From assembly GCA_946482335.1 (NCBI GenBank), contig CAMLRG010000014.1, positions 1 to 46,106 on the forward strand: DNA of 46,106 nucleotides, in the 5' to 3' direction. Both the position numbers and the translations under genes were made by a program. Source of the DNA: an uncultured Duganella sp. Its GTDB lineage: Bacteria > Pseudomonadota > Gammaproteobacteria > Burkholderiales > Burkholderiaceae. The notes beneath the pieces were generated by a model. It was not told the DNA's origin. It was given only the letters and a program-made list of their open reading frames with translations, and did no database searches. Below are positions 16,656 to 24,053 of this stretch, piece by piece; the stretch's first letter is position 1; the number at the start of each line of letters is the position of its first letter.

Positions 16656-17426
16656 ATGAGCGAACAAGTAATCCTGAATATCGAAGGCGTCAACAAACGG
16701 TTTGGCGGCCTGCAGGCGCTGACCGATGTGCGCATCAAGATCAACAAGGGCCAGATTTACGGCCTGATCGGACCGAACGGCGCCGGCAAGACGACCTTCT
16801 TCAACGTCATCACCGGCTTGTACCAGCCCGATACCGGCACCTTCGAGCTGGCCGGCAAGCCGTATTCGCCGTCCGCCCCGCACGCGGTGGCCAAGGCCGG
16901 CATCGCCCGCACCTTCCAGAACATCCGACTGTTCGGCGAAATGACCGCGCTGGAAAACGTGATGGTGGGGCGCCACGTGCGCTCGCACCAGGGCGTGTTC
17001 GGCGCCATCTTCCGCCACAAGGCGGCGCGTGAGGAAGAAGCGGCGATCCGCAAGCGTGCGCAGGAATTGCTGGACTTCGTCGGCATCGGCCAGTTCGCCA
17101 GCCGCACGTCCAAGTACCTGTCCTATGGCGACCAGCGTCGCCTGGAAATCGCCCGCGCGCTGGCGACCGATCCGCAATTGCTCGCACTGGACGAGCCGGC
17201 GGCCGGCATGAACGCGACCGAGAAGCTGGCGCTGCGCGAGCTGCTGGTCAAGATCAAGAATGAAGGCAAGACCGTGCTGCTGATCGAGCACGATGTCAAG
17301 TTGATGATGGGCCTGTGCGACCGCATCAGCGTGCTGGAGTACGGCAAGCTGATTGCCGAAGGTTTGCCGGCCGAAATCCAAAGCAATAAAGCCGTGATTG
17401 AAGCCTATCTGGGAGGAGCGCACTGA
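16656..17426 (+). CDS. livG: Branched-chain amino-acid ABC transporter ATPase LivG
   Basis: 256 aa from the ATG at 16656 (GAGG 9 nt upstream; an in-frame ATG at 16641 overlaps the livM stop and lacks a site). Walker A is GPNGAGKTT, followed by the LivG-type GIARTFQNIRLFGEMTALEN. The signature region reads LSYGDQRRLEIARAL, Walker B LLALDEPAAGMN, and the switch histidine lies in LLIEHDVK. YGDQRRLE in place of SGGQ is normal for this subfamily. Its stop overlaps the livF start. Confidence 0.97.
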   Translation: MSEQVILNIEGVNKRFGGLQALTDVRIKINKGQIYGLIGPNGAGKTTFFNVITGLYQPDTGTFELAGKPYSPSAPHAVAKAGIARTFQNIRLFGEMTALENVMVGRHVRSHQGVFGAIFRHKAAREEEAAIRKRAQELLDFVGIGQFASRTSKYLSYGDQRRLEIARALATDPQLLALDEPAAGMNATEKLALRELLVKIKNEGKTVLLIEHDVKLMMGLCDRISVLEYGKLIAEGLPAEIQSNKAVIEAYLGGAH

Positions 17427-18148
17427 TGGGCGCCAATGTGTTGAAAGTTTCGGGCCTGAAGGTCGCTTACGGCGGCATCAAGGCGGTCAAAGGCATCGAC
17501 CTGGAAGTCAATGAAGGCGAACTGGTGACGCTGATCGGCGCCAATGGCGCCGGCAAGACCACCACCTTGAAGGCCATCACCGGCACCCTGCCGCCGTGCA
17601 AGGTGGAGGGCAGCGTGAGCTATATGGGCCAGTCGCTCAAAGGTTCGCAATCCTTCCACTTGGTGGAAAAGAAGCTGGCCATGGTGCCGGAAGGGCGCGG
17701 GGTGTTCACGCGCATGACCATCACCGAGAACCTGATGATGGGCGCTTACACCATGAACGATAAGGCTGCCATTGCGGCCGATATCGAGAAGTGGTTCAGC
17801 GTGTTCCCGCGCCTGAAGGAGCGCGCCGGCCAGTTGGCGGGTACGCTGTCCGGTGGCGAACAGCAGATGCTGGCGATGGCGCGTGCGCTGATGTGCCATC
17901 CGCATTTGCTGCTGCTGGATGAGCCTTCGATGGGCTTGTCGCCGATCATGGTGGAGAAGATTTTCGAAGTGATCCGCGACGTGCACAAGCAAGGGATCAC
18001 TATTTTGCTGGTGGAGCAGAACGCCAAGCTGGCGCTGCAGGCGGCCAATCGCGGCTACGTGATGGAGTCGGGCGCGGTGACCATGAGCGGCGACGCGGAC
18101 GAGATGCTGCATGATCCGCGGGTGAAAGCGGCTTACCTGGGTGAATAG
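17426..18148 (+). CDS. livF: Branched-chain amino-acid ABC transporter ATPase LivF
   Basis: 240 aa; its ATG shares one base with the livG TGA (TGATG), so translation is coupled. Motifs: Walker A GANGAGKTT, LVPEGRGVF-type segment (AMVPEGRGVFTRMTITENL), signature LSGGEQQMLAMARAL, Walker B LLLLDEPSMGLSP, and VEQNAKLAL. It forms the LivGF ATPase heterodimer that drives uptake of leucine, isoleucine, valine or related amino acids. It is the last gene of the operon; a palindromic repeat starts right after its stop. Confidence 0.97.
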   Translation: MGANVLKVSGLKVAYGGIKAVKGIDLEVNEGELVTLIGANGAGKTTTLKAITGTLPPCKVEGSVSYMGQSLKGSQSFHLVEKKLAMVPEGRGVFTRMTITENLMMGAYTMNDKAAIAADIEKWFSVFPRLKERAGQLAGTLSGGEQQMLAMARALMCHPHLLLLDEPSMGLSPIMVEKIFEVIRDVHKQGITILLVEQNAKLALQAANRGYVMESGAVTMSGDADEMLHDPRVKAAYLGE

Positions 18149-18191
18149 CCAAAACCGGTAAGGCGGGGTCTGGCCCAAGGGCCAGACCCCG
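18149..18191 (+). repeat. Stop-codon-associated palindromic element, copy 2
   Basis: Directly after the livF TAG: CCAAAACCGGTAAGG, then a perfect inverted repeat with 13-bp arms, CGGGGTCTGGCCC (18164-18176) and its complement (18179-18191), separated by AA. The unit matches copy 1 on the other strand in order and spacing (CAAAACCGGTAA, then CGG.GTC.GGCCC). No T-run follows. Confidence 0.8.
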
Positions 18192-18209
18192 TCAGCGGCA
18201 GCCGCGTAC

Positions 18210-18249
18210 CGGGGTCTGACCCTCCGGGTCTGACCCCGTCCTGCCGGTT
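18210..18249 (-). repeat. Stop-codon-associated palindromic element, copy 3
   Basis: On the minus strand, directly after the TAG of the ammonia-lyase gene: AACCGGCAGGA, then CGGGGTCAGACCC, a 3-nt loop and GGGTCAGACCCCG. It is imperfect by a single central mismatch. It faces copy 2, so the two convergent genes each end in their own copy. Confidence 0.78.
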
Positions 18250-19206
18250 CTAAGCCAGCAATGCCGCAAAGCGCCCAATATCCACATTCCCCCCGCTGAT
18301 CAGCACCCCCACGCGTTTGCCGCGCAAGTCATCCTTCATCCTGCGCGCCGCCGCAAACCCGAGACAGCCCGTCGGCTCCACCACAATCTTCATCCGCGCC
18401 GCAAAGAACCGCATCGCCTCCACCAGTTCCGCATCGGACACCGTCAGGATATCGTCCACATCCCGCCGAATGATTGGAAAAGTGAGCGCCCCCAGATGCT
18501 GCGTCTGCGCCCCATCCGCAATCGTCTTCGGCGTATCGATATGCACGATCGCCCCGCTGCGGAACGACTGCTGCCCATCATTCCCCGCCTCCGGCTCCAC
18601 GCCGTACAGCTTGCACCTGGGCGACAATGCCCGGGTCGCCAGCGCCGAGCCAGACAGCAAGCCACCGCCGCCCAGGCAGACGAAGAAGTAATCCAGTTCC
18701 CCCACCTCCTCGAACAATTCCCTGGCCGCCGTGCCCTGGCCGGCAATCACATCCGCGTGGTCATAAGGCGGAATCAGCGTCAGACCCTGTTCCTCGGCCA
18801 GCTTGCGTCCAATCGCTTCGCGGTCTTCCTTGTAACGGTCATACGTCACCACGTTGCCGCCATAACCGCGCGTCGCGGCGACCTTCGACGCCGGTGCATC
18901 TTCCGGCATGATGATGGTGGCCGGAATCCCCATCTCCCTGGCCGACAGTGCAATCGCCTGTGCGTGGTTGCCCGACGAGAAAGCCACCACCCCCGCCTTG
19001 CGCTGGGCCTCGCTGAAGCGTGACAGGGCGTTGAACGCGCCGCGGAACTTGAAAGCCCCCATGCGCTGCATGTTTTCAGCCTTGAAGAACACTTGCGCGC
19101 CCAGTTCCTCATCGGCGGTGCGCGAAGTCAGCACCGGCGTGCGGTGGGCGTGGCCTGCAATGCGGCCTGCTGCCGCGACGACGTCTTCATAAGTGGGGAG
19201 TGTCAT
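18250..19206 (-). CDS. threo-3-hydroxy-L-aspartate ammonia-lyase (PLP-dependent, fold type II)
   Basis: 318 aa. The PLP lysine is in GAFKFRGAFNAL, the phosphate and substrate loops are SSGNHAQAIAL and CLGGGGLLSG, and the end matches GVLISGGNVDIGR. The stretch YGVEPEAGNDGQQSFRSG, followed by HIDTPKTIADGAQTQHLG, closely matches yeast SRY1-type hydroxyaspartate dehydratases as I remember them. It should therefore deaminate 3-hydroxyaspartate to oxaloacetate and ammonia through enamine/iminosuccinate; serine racemase or dehydratase activity is a possible side activity. It lies 12 nt downstream of the OCD-family gene in the same operon. Confidence 0.88.
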   Translation of the reverse strand: MTLPTYEDVVAAAGRIAGHAHRTPVLTSRTADEELGAQVFFKAENMQRMGAFKFRGAFNALSRFSEAQRKAGVVAFSSGNHAQAIALSAREMGIPATIIMPEDAPASKVAATRGYGGNVVTYDRYKEDREAIGRKLAEEQGLTLIPPYDHADVIAGQGTAARELFEEVGELDYFFVCLGGGGLLSGSALATRALSPRCKLYGVEPEAGNDGQQSFRSGAIVHIDTPKTIADGAQTQHLGALTFPIIRRDVDDILTVSDAELVEAMRFFAARMKIVVEPTGCLGFAAARRMKDDLRGKRVGVLISGGNVDIGRFAALLA

Positions 19207-19218
19207 GGTATCCTTTCC

Positions 19219-20199
19219 TTACCAGGGCCAGGGGATGTTCCGGCCGATGTTGTTGGCGAGGGCGCGCTCGTACAGCATGCGCACCGTGGTGAGGTCTTGC
19301 AGGGCGATGCCCGTCATATCGAAAATCGTGATGTCGCCGGAGGCGCGCGCCGCCGGCGCGGCCAGTTCGCCCAGCTCGGCCGCCGGCAGCTCGTGCGCCC
19401 ATTGCAGTTCGCCGATCCGGCGTGCTTGCGGCAGGTCGTCAGCCCATATACGGGCGCGCTCCAGCAAACCCGGTGGCAGTTCGCGCTTGCCTTGCGTGTC
19501 GGCCCCGACTGCATTGATGTGCGTGCCGGCGCTCACCGCATCCGCGCTGAACAGCAGGCTGCGGCCCGGCGTGGCGGTGATGATCACGTGCGAGGCGGCG
19601 ACGGCCGTGTCGGCGGCCGCTGTGCGCGCGCCGCCGGCCGGGCGCACGTCGCAGCGCCCGGCGAACAGTGCTTCGAACGCAGGGTCTTGCCTTCCGTCGG
19701 ACGTCACGTAGCGCACGCGCTTGAGCGAGGGCAGGGCGCGCAGGGCGTAGTCGACATGGCCGCGCGCCTGGACGCCGGTGCCGAACACACACAGTTGTTC
19801 GCTGTCGGCGCGCGCCAGCAGTTCCAGGCCGAGCGCACCGGCAGCGGCGGTGCGTGCGGTAGTGACGGCATTGCCGTCGGCCAGGCAGAGCGGCCGGCCG
19901 GTGCGCGGGTCGAGCAGCATGACGGTGGCTTGATGCGCTTCACCGCCAGCCTCGCGGTTGGCCGGCCAGAAGCCTGCCGCCTTGAAGCCAAGCAGTTCCT
20001 GCGATGGCACGTCGCCCGATTTGATGCCGAATAGCGCGCTGCCCGGCAGCTCTTCCCGCACCAGCGGAAAGACGCGGGCCGCGCGCGCGGCGTGCAGCGC
20101 AAAGGCTTCGCGCACCGCGGCGCACACCTCGTCCGGGCTAAGCAGGGCGGCGACGGCGTCGCGGTCGAGCAGCAGCAGGCAGGCGTCGTTATTTCGCAT
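19219..20199 (-). CDS. Ornithine cyclodeaminase/mu-crystallin-family NAD(P)-dependent reductase
   Basis: 326 aa from the ATG at 20199, overlapping the end of the regulator gene by 11 nt. Family features: LDRDAVAALLSPDEVCAAVREAF near the start, GFKAAGFWPAN, LCLADGNAVTTARTAAAGAL, the Rossmann motif CVFGTGVQARGH and INAVGADTQGKRELP. Members include ornithine cyclodeaminase, alanine dehydrogenase, ectoine-pathway EutC and iminosuccinate reductase BhcD. The adjoining hydroxyaspartate lyase favours reduction of an imino-dicarboxylate such as iminosuccinate. Sequence alone does not settle the substrate. Confidence 0.86.
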   Translation of the reverse strand: MRNNDACLLLLDRDAVAALLSPDEVCAAVREAFALHAARAARVFPLVREELPGSALFGIKSGDVPSQELLGFKAAGFWPANREAGGEAHQATVMLLDPRTGRPLCLADGNAVTTARTAAAGALGLELLARADSEQLCVFGTGVQARGHVDYALRALPSLKRVRYVTSDGRQDPAFEALFAGRCDVRPAGGARTAAADTAVAASHVIITATPGRSLLFSADAVSAGTHINAVGADTQGKRELPPGLLERARIWADDLPQARRIGELQWAHELPAAELGELAAPAARASGDITIFDMTGIALQDLTTVRMLYERALANNIGRNIPWPW

Positions 20200-20821
20200 A
20201 GTTGTAGACCGTGGCGCGCGACACGCCGAGGTGGGCGGCAATGGTTTCCATCGAGCGTCGCATCTCCAGCAAACCCGCGTCGCCCAGTTCGCGCATCAGG
20301 GCGCGGCGGTCGTCCGCCTTCAGCGCGCGCGGCGTGGTCGAGAGACGCGCCGCGAACTGTTCGATATGGGCGCGGATCGCTTCGGCGCCGGCCGCCGGCG
20401 CCAGCGATTCCGCCACCGCGGCGGCCGGATCGACGTTGCCGAACTGCCCCAGCATGGCCTGCAGGCTGCGGAACAGGTTCAAGTCCACATTCAGGCACAG
20501 CGCGGCGATGTAATGGCCGTTGCCGTCCTTGATGCCGACCGACGTGCTTTTTGCCGGGCGGCCATCGGGGAAGGTGTTGGGGTAGTTGGCCAGCACTTGC
20601 GGGAAGGCGGGATCGGCGATGCGCGCCAGCCCGAGCTCTGTCGCCGGGTCGCCCACTGCGCGGCCCGACAGGTTGTTATGGATGGCCAGTACGGCATGGC
20701 CGGGGTCGAGCAAATCGTGCAGCACCACTTCAGTGAAAGGCGCAAGGGTGCGGCCAAGCCCTTCCGCCACGTGCTTCATCTGGTCCAGCAGATGCTGCTG
20801 CTCTGAGGTTCGTTTCGTCAT
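20189..20821 (-). CDS. YheO/DauR-type transcriptional regulator (PAS-like plus HTH)
   Basis: 210 aa. The N-terminal half is a YheO-type PAS-like domain: LAPFTEVVLHDLLDPGHAVLAI, NLSGRAVGDPAT, RPAKSTSVGIKDGNGHYIAALCLNVD. The C-terminus is a helix-turn-helix (MRRSMETIAAHLGVSRATVYNYAK). Family knowledge: relatives such as DauR control amino-acid catabolism genes and sense small ligands. It is the first gene of the operon with the OCD-family reductase and hydroxyaspartate lyase, so it probably controls them. No clear promoter was picked out in the short upstream gap. Confidence 0.9.
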   Translation of the reverse strand: MTKRTSEQQHLLDQMKHVAEGLGRTLAPFTEVVLHDLLDPGHAVLAIHNNLSGRAVGDPATELGLARIADPAFPQVLANYPNTFPDGRPAKSTSVGIKDGNGHYIAALCLNVDLNLFRSLQAMLGQFGNVDPAAAVAESLAPAAGAEAIRAHIEQFAARLSTTPRALKADDRRALMRELGDAGLLEMRRSMETIAAHLGVSRATVYNYAK

Positions 20822-20867
20822 TGAGACAGATTATCTCGTATTGGACGAAATGTAAACCCGCGCTTGC

Positions 20868-21755
20868 TCAAGTTCCGAACACCAGGGAGCGGTGGACAGC
20901 AACCCCGGCAAAGGATCCGGCTGCCGCAGCCATCACGGAATTCCCAAAGGGGGCGGCTGCGTCACCGGCTGCAAATACGCCGGGCACCGTGGTCTGTTTG
21001 AGCTCGTCAACGTGAATCAACGGCCCCATCGGGCCTTCGTCGATCTGGCAGCCCAGCTCCCTGGCGATCGGTGTTGCGATGGACGTGCGCGGCCCGACGA
21101 ACAAGCCTGCCAGCTCAAGTACGCGACCGTCCGCAAGCCTTACGCCAGTCAGCGCTGGCGCATCGCCCATGACTTCGGCAATTGCCGTCTGCTCGACCAC
21201 GATGCCTTTGGCAGCGAAATGTGCGGCATGCTCAGCCGCTGGCGGCTTTCCAAAGTAGGTGACCCCACCCCAGTCACTCACCAGGATCGCCTGATGCGCC
21301 GACATTTCTCCTGTCTCCAGCACCCCGAGCGGCCCCGTTGCGAGCTCATAGCCGTGGCAGTAGGGGCAATGGACCACCGTGTGCCCCCAGCGCTCGCGCA
21401 AGCCTGGGAGGGGAGGCAGTTCGTCCCTGATGCCGCTTGCCAGGATAATCCGTGCTGCCCGTTCTATCGTGCCGTTTCCGATCACGACCTCAAACCCCGC
21501 GTCCAGCCTCCTTGCGCCAATCGCCAGTTCGTCGAGCAGGTGGACAGTCGGATATCTGGCCAATTGCGCGTGCGCCTCTGCGCGCAGGGCGCCTGGTGCT
21601 TTCCCATCGTGCCCGTAGAAACCGTGGGCGGCCTCGGCGTTACGGTTGCGCCCATTGCCGCCGTCCAGCAGCAAAACCCGGCGGCGGGCCCTGGCCAGCT
21701 GCAGCGCTGCCGAGGTGCCGGCAAAGCCACCCCCAATAATGATTGCATCATACAT
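20868..21755 (-). CDS. Thioredoxin-reductase-like FAD/NAD(P)H oxidoreductase
   Basis: 295 aa. The N-terminal FAD motif is IIIGGGFAGTSAALQLARA, with LLDGGNGRNR following. A CPYC redox pair lies in VVHCPYCHGYE, as in bacterial thioredoxin reductases. The C-terminal FAD-contact motif is VPGVFAAGDAA. The NAD(P)-binding part (GPLGVLETGEMSAHQAILVSDW) deviates from the usual GGGDSA pattern, so it may not be a canonical TrxB; similar proteins are paired with small redox partners or act on low-molecular-weight disulfides. It is divergent from an Rrf2-type regulator, which probably controls it. Confidence 0.88.
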   Translation of the reverse strand: MYDAIIIGGGFAGTSAALQLARARRRVLLLDGGNGRNRNAEAAHGFYGHDGKAPGALRAEAHAQLARYPTVHLLDELAIGARRLDAGFEVVIGNGTIERAARIILASGIRDELPPLPGLRERWGHTVVHCPYCHGYELATGPLGVLETGEMSAHQAILVSDWGGVTYFGKPPAAEHAAHFAAKGIVVEQTAIAEVMGDAPALTGVRLADGRVLELAGLFVGPRTSIATPIARELGCQIDEGPMGPLIHVDELKQTTVPGVFAAGDAAAPFGNSVMAAAAGSFAGVAVHRSLVFGT

Positions 21756-21784
21756 TCTGTCACCTCACTCAGGATACTTTTGAA

Positions 21785-21803
21785 GTTACATGATAGGTGA
21801 CAA
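21785..21803. promoter_or_regulatory. Imperfect dyad between flavoprotein and Rrf2 genes, candidate operator
   Basis: GTTACATGATAGGTGAC has 11 of 17 positions consistent with dyad symmetry (GTNAC outer halves). It overlaps the candidate -35 of the Rrf2 gene and lies upstream of the flavoprotein gene, so one site could control both directions. Confidence 0.4.
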
Positions 21804-21826
21804 ACCACTCTCATGCAACTTATACT
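21797..21826 (+). promoter_or_regulatory. Promoter of Rrf2 regulator gene, predicting a leaderless mRNA
   Basis: -35 GTGACA (21797-21802), an 18-nt spacer and -10 TATACT (21821-21826). The ATG at 21833 follows 6 nt after the -10, so transcription should start at or very near the start codon. No Shine-Dalgarno is present. Confidence 0.6.
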
Positions 21827-21832
21827 GTTACA

Positions 21833-22270
21833 ATGAGAGCCGACCACCGCCTGTCCCGCATGCTGCACGTGCTGCTCCACATGGAGCAGTCGAATGAACC
21901 GGTAACATCCGAGGTCATCGCCAGGATGTTGCAAACCAATCCCGTCGTTGTCCGAAGGACAATGGCCGGCTTACGCGACCATGGGTATGTGGAATCAAGC
22001 AAGGGACATGGCGGCGGATGGACCTTGGCCAAGCCGCTGGACCGGATTACCTTGCTGGATATTTACCAGGCACTGGAAGCCCCGGCAGTTTTCACCTTGG
22101 GCTGGGCCGAAGACCATGACCATTGCCTGATCGAACGGGCAGTTAACGAGCAGCTGGCGCAATCCTTACAGGAGGCCGAGGCGCTCCTGCTGGCACGCTT
22201 CGGCGAAGTCACACTGCGCAGCATCCTTGAGAAGGTGAACCAGCGCGGCCCTTTCACGCCGGCACTGTAG
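21833..22270 (+). CDS. Rrf2-family transcriptional regulator without Fe-S cysteines
   Basis: 145 aa from the ATG at 21833, which gives the usual Rrf2 N-terminus (RADHRLSRMLHVLLHM). The winged helix follows (EVIARMLQTNPVVVRRTMAGLRDHGYVESSKGHGGGWTLAKP), including the conserved GGW wing. The family's three-cysteine cluster (IscR, NsrR, RsrR types) is absent; the only cysteine is in DHDHCLIERAV. It resembles the YwnA-type branch. It may sense thiol state through the single cysteine or another ligand. Divergent from the flavoprotein with about 77 nt between starts. Confidence 0.9.
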   Translation: MRADHRLSRMLHVLLHMEQSNEPVTSEVIARMLQTNPVVVRRTMAGLRDHGYVESSKGHGGGWTLAKPLDRITLLDIYQALEAPAVFTLGWAEDHDHCLIERAVNEQLAQSLQEAEALLLARFGEVTLRSILEKVNQRGPFTPAL

Positions 22271-22279
22271 ATGAAAAAA

Positions 22280-22301
22280 AGCCCCGGACTATGCCGGGGC
22301 T
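22280..22301 (-). terminator. Intrinsic terminator of the phasin gene
   Basis: Perfect 8-bp stem AGCCCCGG / CCGGGGCT with loop ACTATG. Read on the minus strand it is followed by T7, so it ends the phasin transcript about 100 nt past its stop. It lies 9 nt after the convergent Rrf2 gene and may serve both. Confidence 0.85.
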
Positions 22302-22398
22302 CGGGAAGGACACCCGCTGAGAGGAAACCACGGATGCCGAGGAGACCTTTGTACAGCGATGCTTCGTGCAACCGGCCGCTGGGGCCGGTGCGGGTAAA

Positions 22399-22953
22399 TT
22401 ACTGCTTCTTGGCGGAAGTGGCAGCGGAGGTGAACTGGTTCACAGCTGCATTCACATTGGCTTCGAAGGTTTCTGCAGCAGCCTTGGTGCTCTTGGTGAA
22501 CTGCTCGTAACCGGCGTTGGCGTTGTTCAGGGCGGACTTGAACAGGGCCACGGCGCTTTCGCTGCCGGCTGGGGCGTTCTTGCTCACTTCGTCAACCAGG
22601 GAAATCACCTTGCGGTTGGTCTCGGCGATCTGGACTTCGGCGGCCTTGCTGAATTCAGCGCCGGCGCCGGAGGCGATCGAAGCCAGGTGACGGCCGTAAG
22701 CAATGGCTTTCTCGGCAACTGGCTGGGCCTGGGCAGCGGTCAGCGTGAAGAATTCTTGCGGGTCCTTGGCAGCCAGCAGCTGCTTGGTGGCGACCGACGA
22801 TTCTTCCAGCGATGCCTTGGCTGCGGTGATGTTCAGGTCGACGAACTTCTCAACGCCTTCGAAGGCTTTATTGGTCAGCGAAGAAAAGAGTGCAAATTGG
22901 CTTTCGAAGTTGGCCTTGGTGGCATTGGAAAACTGCTCAGGAATCGCAAACAT
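22399..22953 (-). CDS. phaP: Phasin (PHA granule-associated protein)
   Basis: 184 aa from the ATG at 22953 with GGAG 6 nt upstream; the in-frame ATG 12 nt earlier lacks a site. It begins [20 protein letters not shown] and is nearly all amphipathic helix rich in Ala, Lys and Glu, matching the phasin_2/PhaP family of Burkholderiales. It has no cysteines. Family knowledge: coats polyhydroxyalkanoate granules and controls their size and number. Transcription is probably controlled by PhaR through the repeated sites at 23018-23033 and 23074-23088. A T7 hairpin terminator follows. Confidence 0.93.
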   Translation of the reverse strand: MFAIPEQFSNATKANFESQFALFSSLTNKAFEGVEKFVDLNITAAKASLEESSVATKQLLAAKDPQEFFTLTAAQAQPVAEKAIAYGRHLASIASGAGAEFSKAAEVQIAETNRKVISLVDEVSKNAPAGSESAVALFKSALNNANAGYEQFTKSTKAAAETFEANVNAAVNQFTSAATSAKKQ

Positions 22954-23017
22954 TGGACTCTCCAAATAAGTGAATTAGTCGTTGGAACTTGCTGCTTCTA
23001 CAACAGAAAACAACATA

Positions 23018-23033
23018 TTGTGCAACGCAACAA
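23018..23033. promoter_or_regulatory. Candidate PhaR operator 1 at the phasin promoter
   Basis: TTGTGCAACGCAACAA, an imperfect dyad lying near the predicted transcription start of the phasin gene. Its first 12 nt (TTGTGCAACGCA) recur exactly, on the other strand, in operator 2. TGC-rich inverted motifs of this type are known for the PHA repressor PhaR; the assignment here is inference. Confidence 0.6.
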
Positions 23034-23038
23034 ATGTG

Positions 23039-23066
23039 ATTATCCGGGTTCAGGAATCAAAGTCAA
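23039..23066 (-). promoter_or_regulatory. Promoter of the phasin gene
   Basis: On the minus strand, -35 TTGACT (23066-23061), a 16-nt spacer and -10 GATAAT (23044-23039). Both hexamers match the consensus in 5 of 6 positions. It is bracketed by the two inverted operator copies. The predicted leader is about 80 nt. Confidence 0.7.
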
Positions 23067-23073
23067 GCGCTTT

Positions 23074-23088
23074 TTGTGCGTTGCACAA
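23074..23088. promoter_or_regulatory. Candidate PhaR operator 2 upstream of the phasin -35
   Basis: TTGTGCGTTGCACAA, perfect 6-nt arms (TTGTGC/GCACAA) around a 3-nt centre. On the minus strand it reads TTGTGCAACGCACAA, sharing 12 identical bases with operator 1. It lies 7 nt upstream of the -35 box. Confidence 0.6.
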
Positions 23089-23176
23089 AGTAAGCAACTG
23101 CCCGTGGTTGAGGGCTTTCCTGTTGGAGGTTGCGGAATTATTGCTGCCAAGCAGGGGAAGTTCACGCAGTGCTAGA

Positions 23177-24046
23177 ATGCTACGGATGCGCTCCCTTTTT
23201 TCCCCCATCCCGCTCTTCTTCGTTTTCCTGTGGAGCACGGGCTTTATCGTGGCCCGCTACGGCTTGCCGTATGCGCCGCCGCTGACCTTCCTCCTGCTGC
23301 GCTTCCTGGGCGTGCTGGCCATCCTGGCGCCGGCTGTGCTGCTGTTGCGTGCCCCATGGCCGAAAGGGAAGGTGGGGCATGTCGCCATCGCCGGCTTGCT
23401 GCTGCAAGCGGGCTACCTGAGCGGCGTCTGGTGCGCCATCAAACTCGGCATGCCGGCCGGCTTGTCGGCCCTGATCGTCGGCATGCAGCCGATCCTGACA
23501 GCCCTGGCCGCGCCGCTGATCGGTGAGCGCGTACGGCCGCGCCAATGGCTGGGGCTGGTATTTGGCCTCGCTGGGGTAGCCCTGGTCGTTTATGCGAAGA
23601 TCACGCTGGTTGGCCTCAGTTGGCAGGCGATCGCGTTGGCAGTGTTCGCGCTGCTCTCGATCACCGCCGGCACGCTCTATCAGAAACGCTTCTGCCCGCA
23701 GTTTGATTTGCGTACCGGCACCGTCATCCAGTTTGCCGCTTCGTTCGTGCTGGTGCTGCCTTTCGCCTGGGTGCTGGAAGATATGGGATCGGTGCAATGG
23801 ACGCCGCAATTCTTCGGGGCCTGGGCCTGGTCTGTGCTCGCCCTGTCCATCGGTGCGATCTTCCTCCTGTTTGCCCTGATCCGTCGCAGCGACGCGACCC
23901 AGGTCACAAGCCTGCTTTACCTGACGCCGCCGACCACGGCCTTGATGGCATGGGCCATGTTCGGCGAAGTGCTGAACTGGATGGGCATTGCCGGCATGGC
24001 CCTGGCAGTGATTGGAGTACTATTTGTAGTTAAGCAACCGAAATAG
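23177..24046 (+). CDS. EamA-family (DMT superfamily) membrane transporter
   Basis: 289 aa from the ATG at 23177; a second in-frame ATG at 23186 is also possible. Ten predicted helices form two EamA repeats. Repeat 1 begins PIPLFFVFLWSTGFIVARYGLPYAPPLTF-like (positions about 23205-23290) and includes KLGMPAGLSALIVGMQPILTA. Repeat 2 includes WQAIALAVFALLSITAGTLYQKRF and TSLLYLTPPTTALMAWAMFGE. Family knowledge: exporters of amino acids or other metabolites; the substrate cannot be read from sequence. A TAGAAT hexamer at 23173-23178 lies 7 nt before ATG 23186 and no ribosome-binding site is evident. The nitroreductase gene follows after 7 nt. Confidence 0.9.
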   Translation: MLRMRSLFSPIPLFFVFLWSTGFIVARYGLPYAPPLTFLLLRFLGVLAILAPAVLLLRAPWPKGKVGHVAIAGLLLQAGYLSGVWCAIKLGMPAGLSALIVGMQPILTALAAPLIGERVRPRQWLGLVFGLAGVALVVYAKITLVGLSWQAIALAVFALLSITAGTLYQKRFCPQFDLRTGTVIQFAASFVLVLPFAWVLEDMGSVQWTPQFFGAWAWSVLALSIGAIFLLFALIRRSDATQVTSLLYLTPPTTALMAWAMFGEVLNWMGIAGMALAVIGVLFVVKQPK

Positions 24047-24053
24047 GCCCCAT

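Noticed and set aside
18149..18249. A CRISPR-like array suggested by repeated GGGGTCTG blocks
   Set aside because: The blocks are arms of two palindromes in opposite orientation, with no regular spacers and no cas genes. They are described as a repeat element instead.
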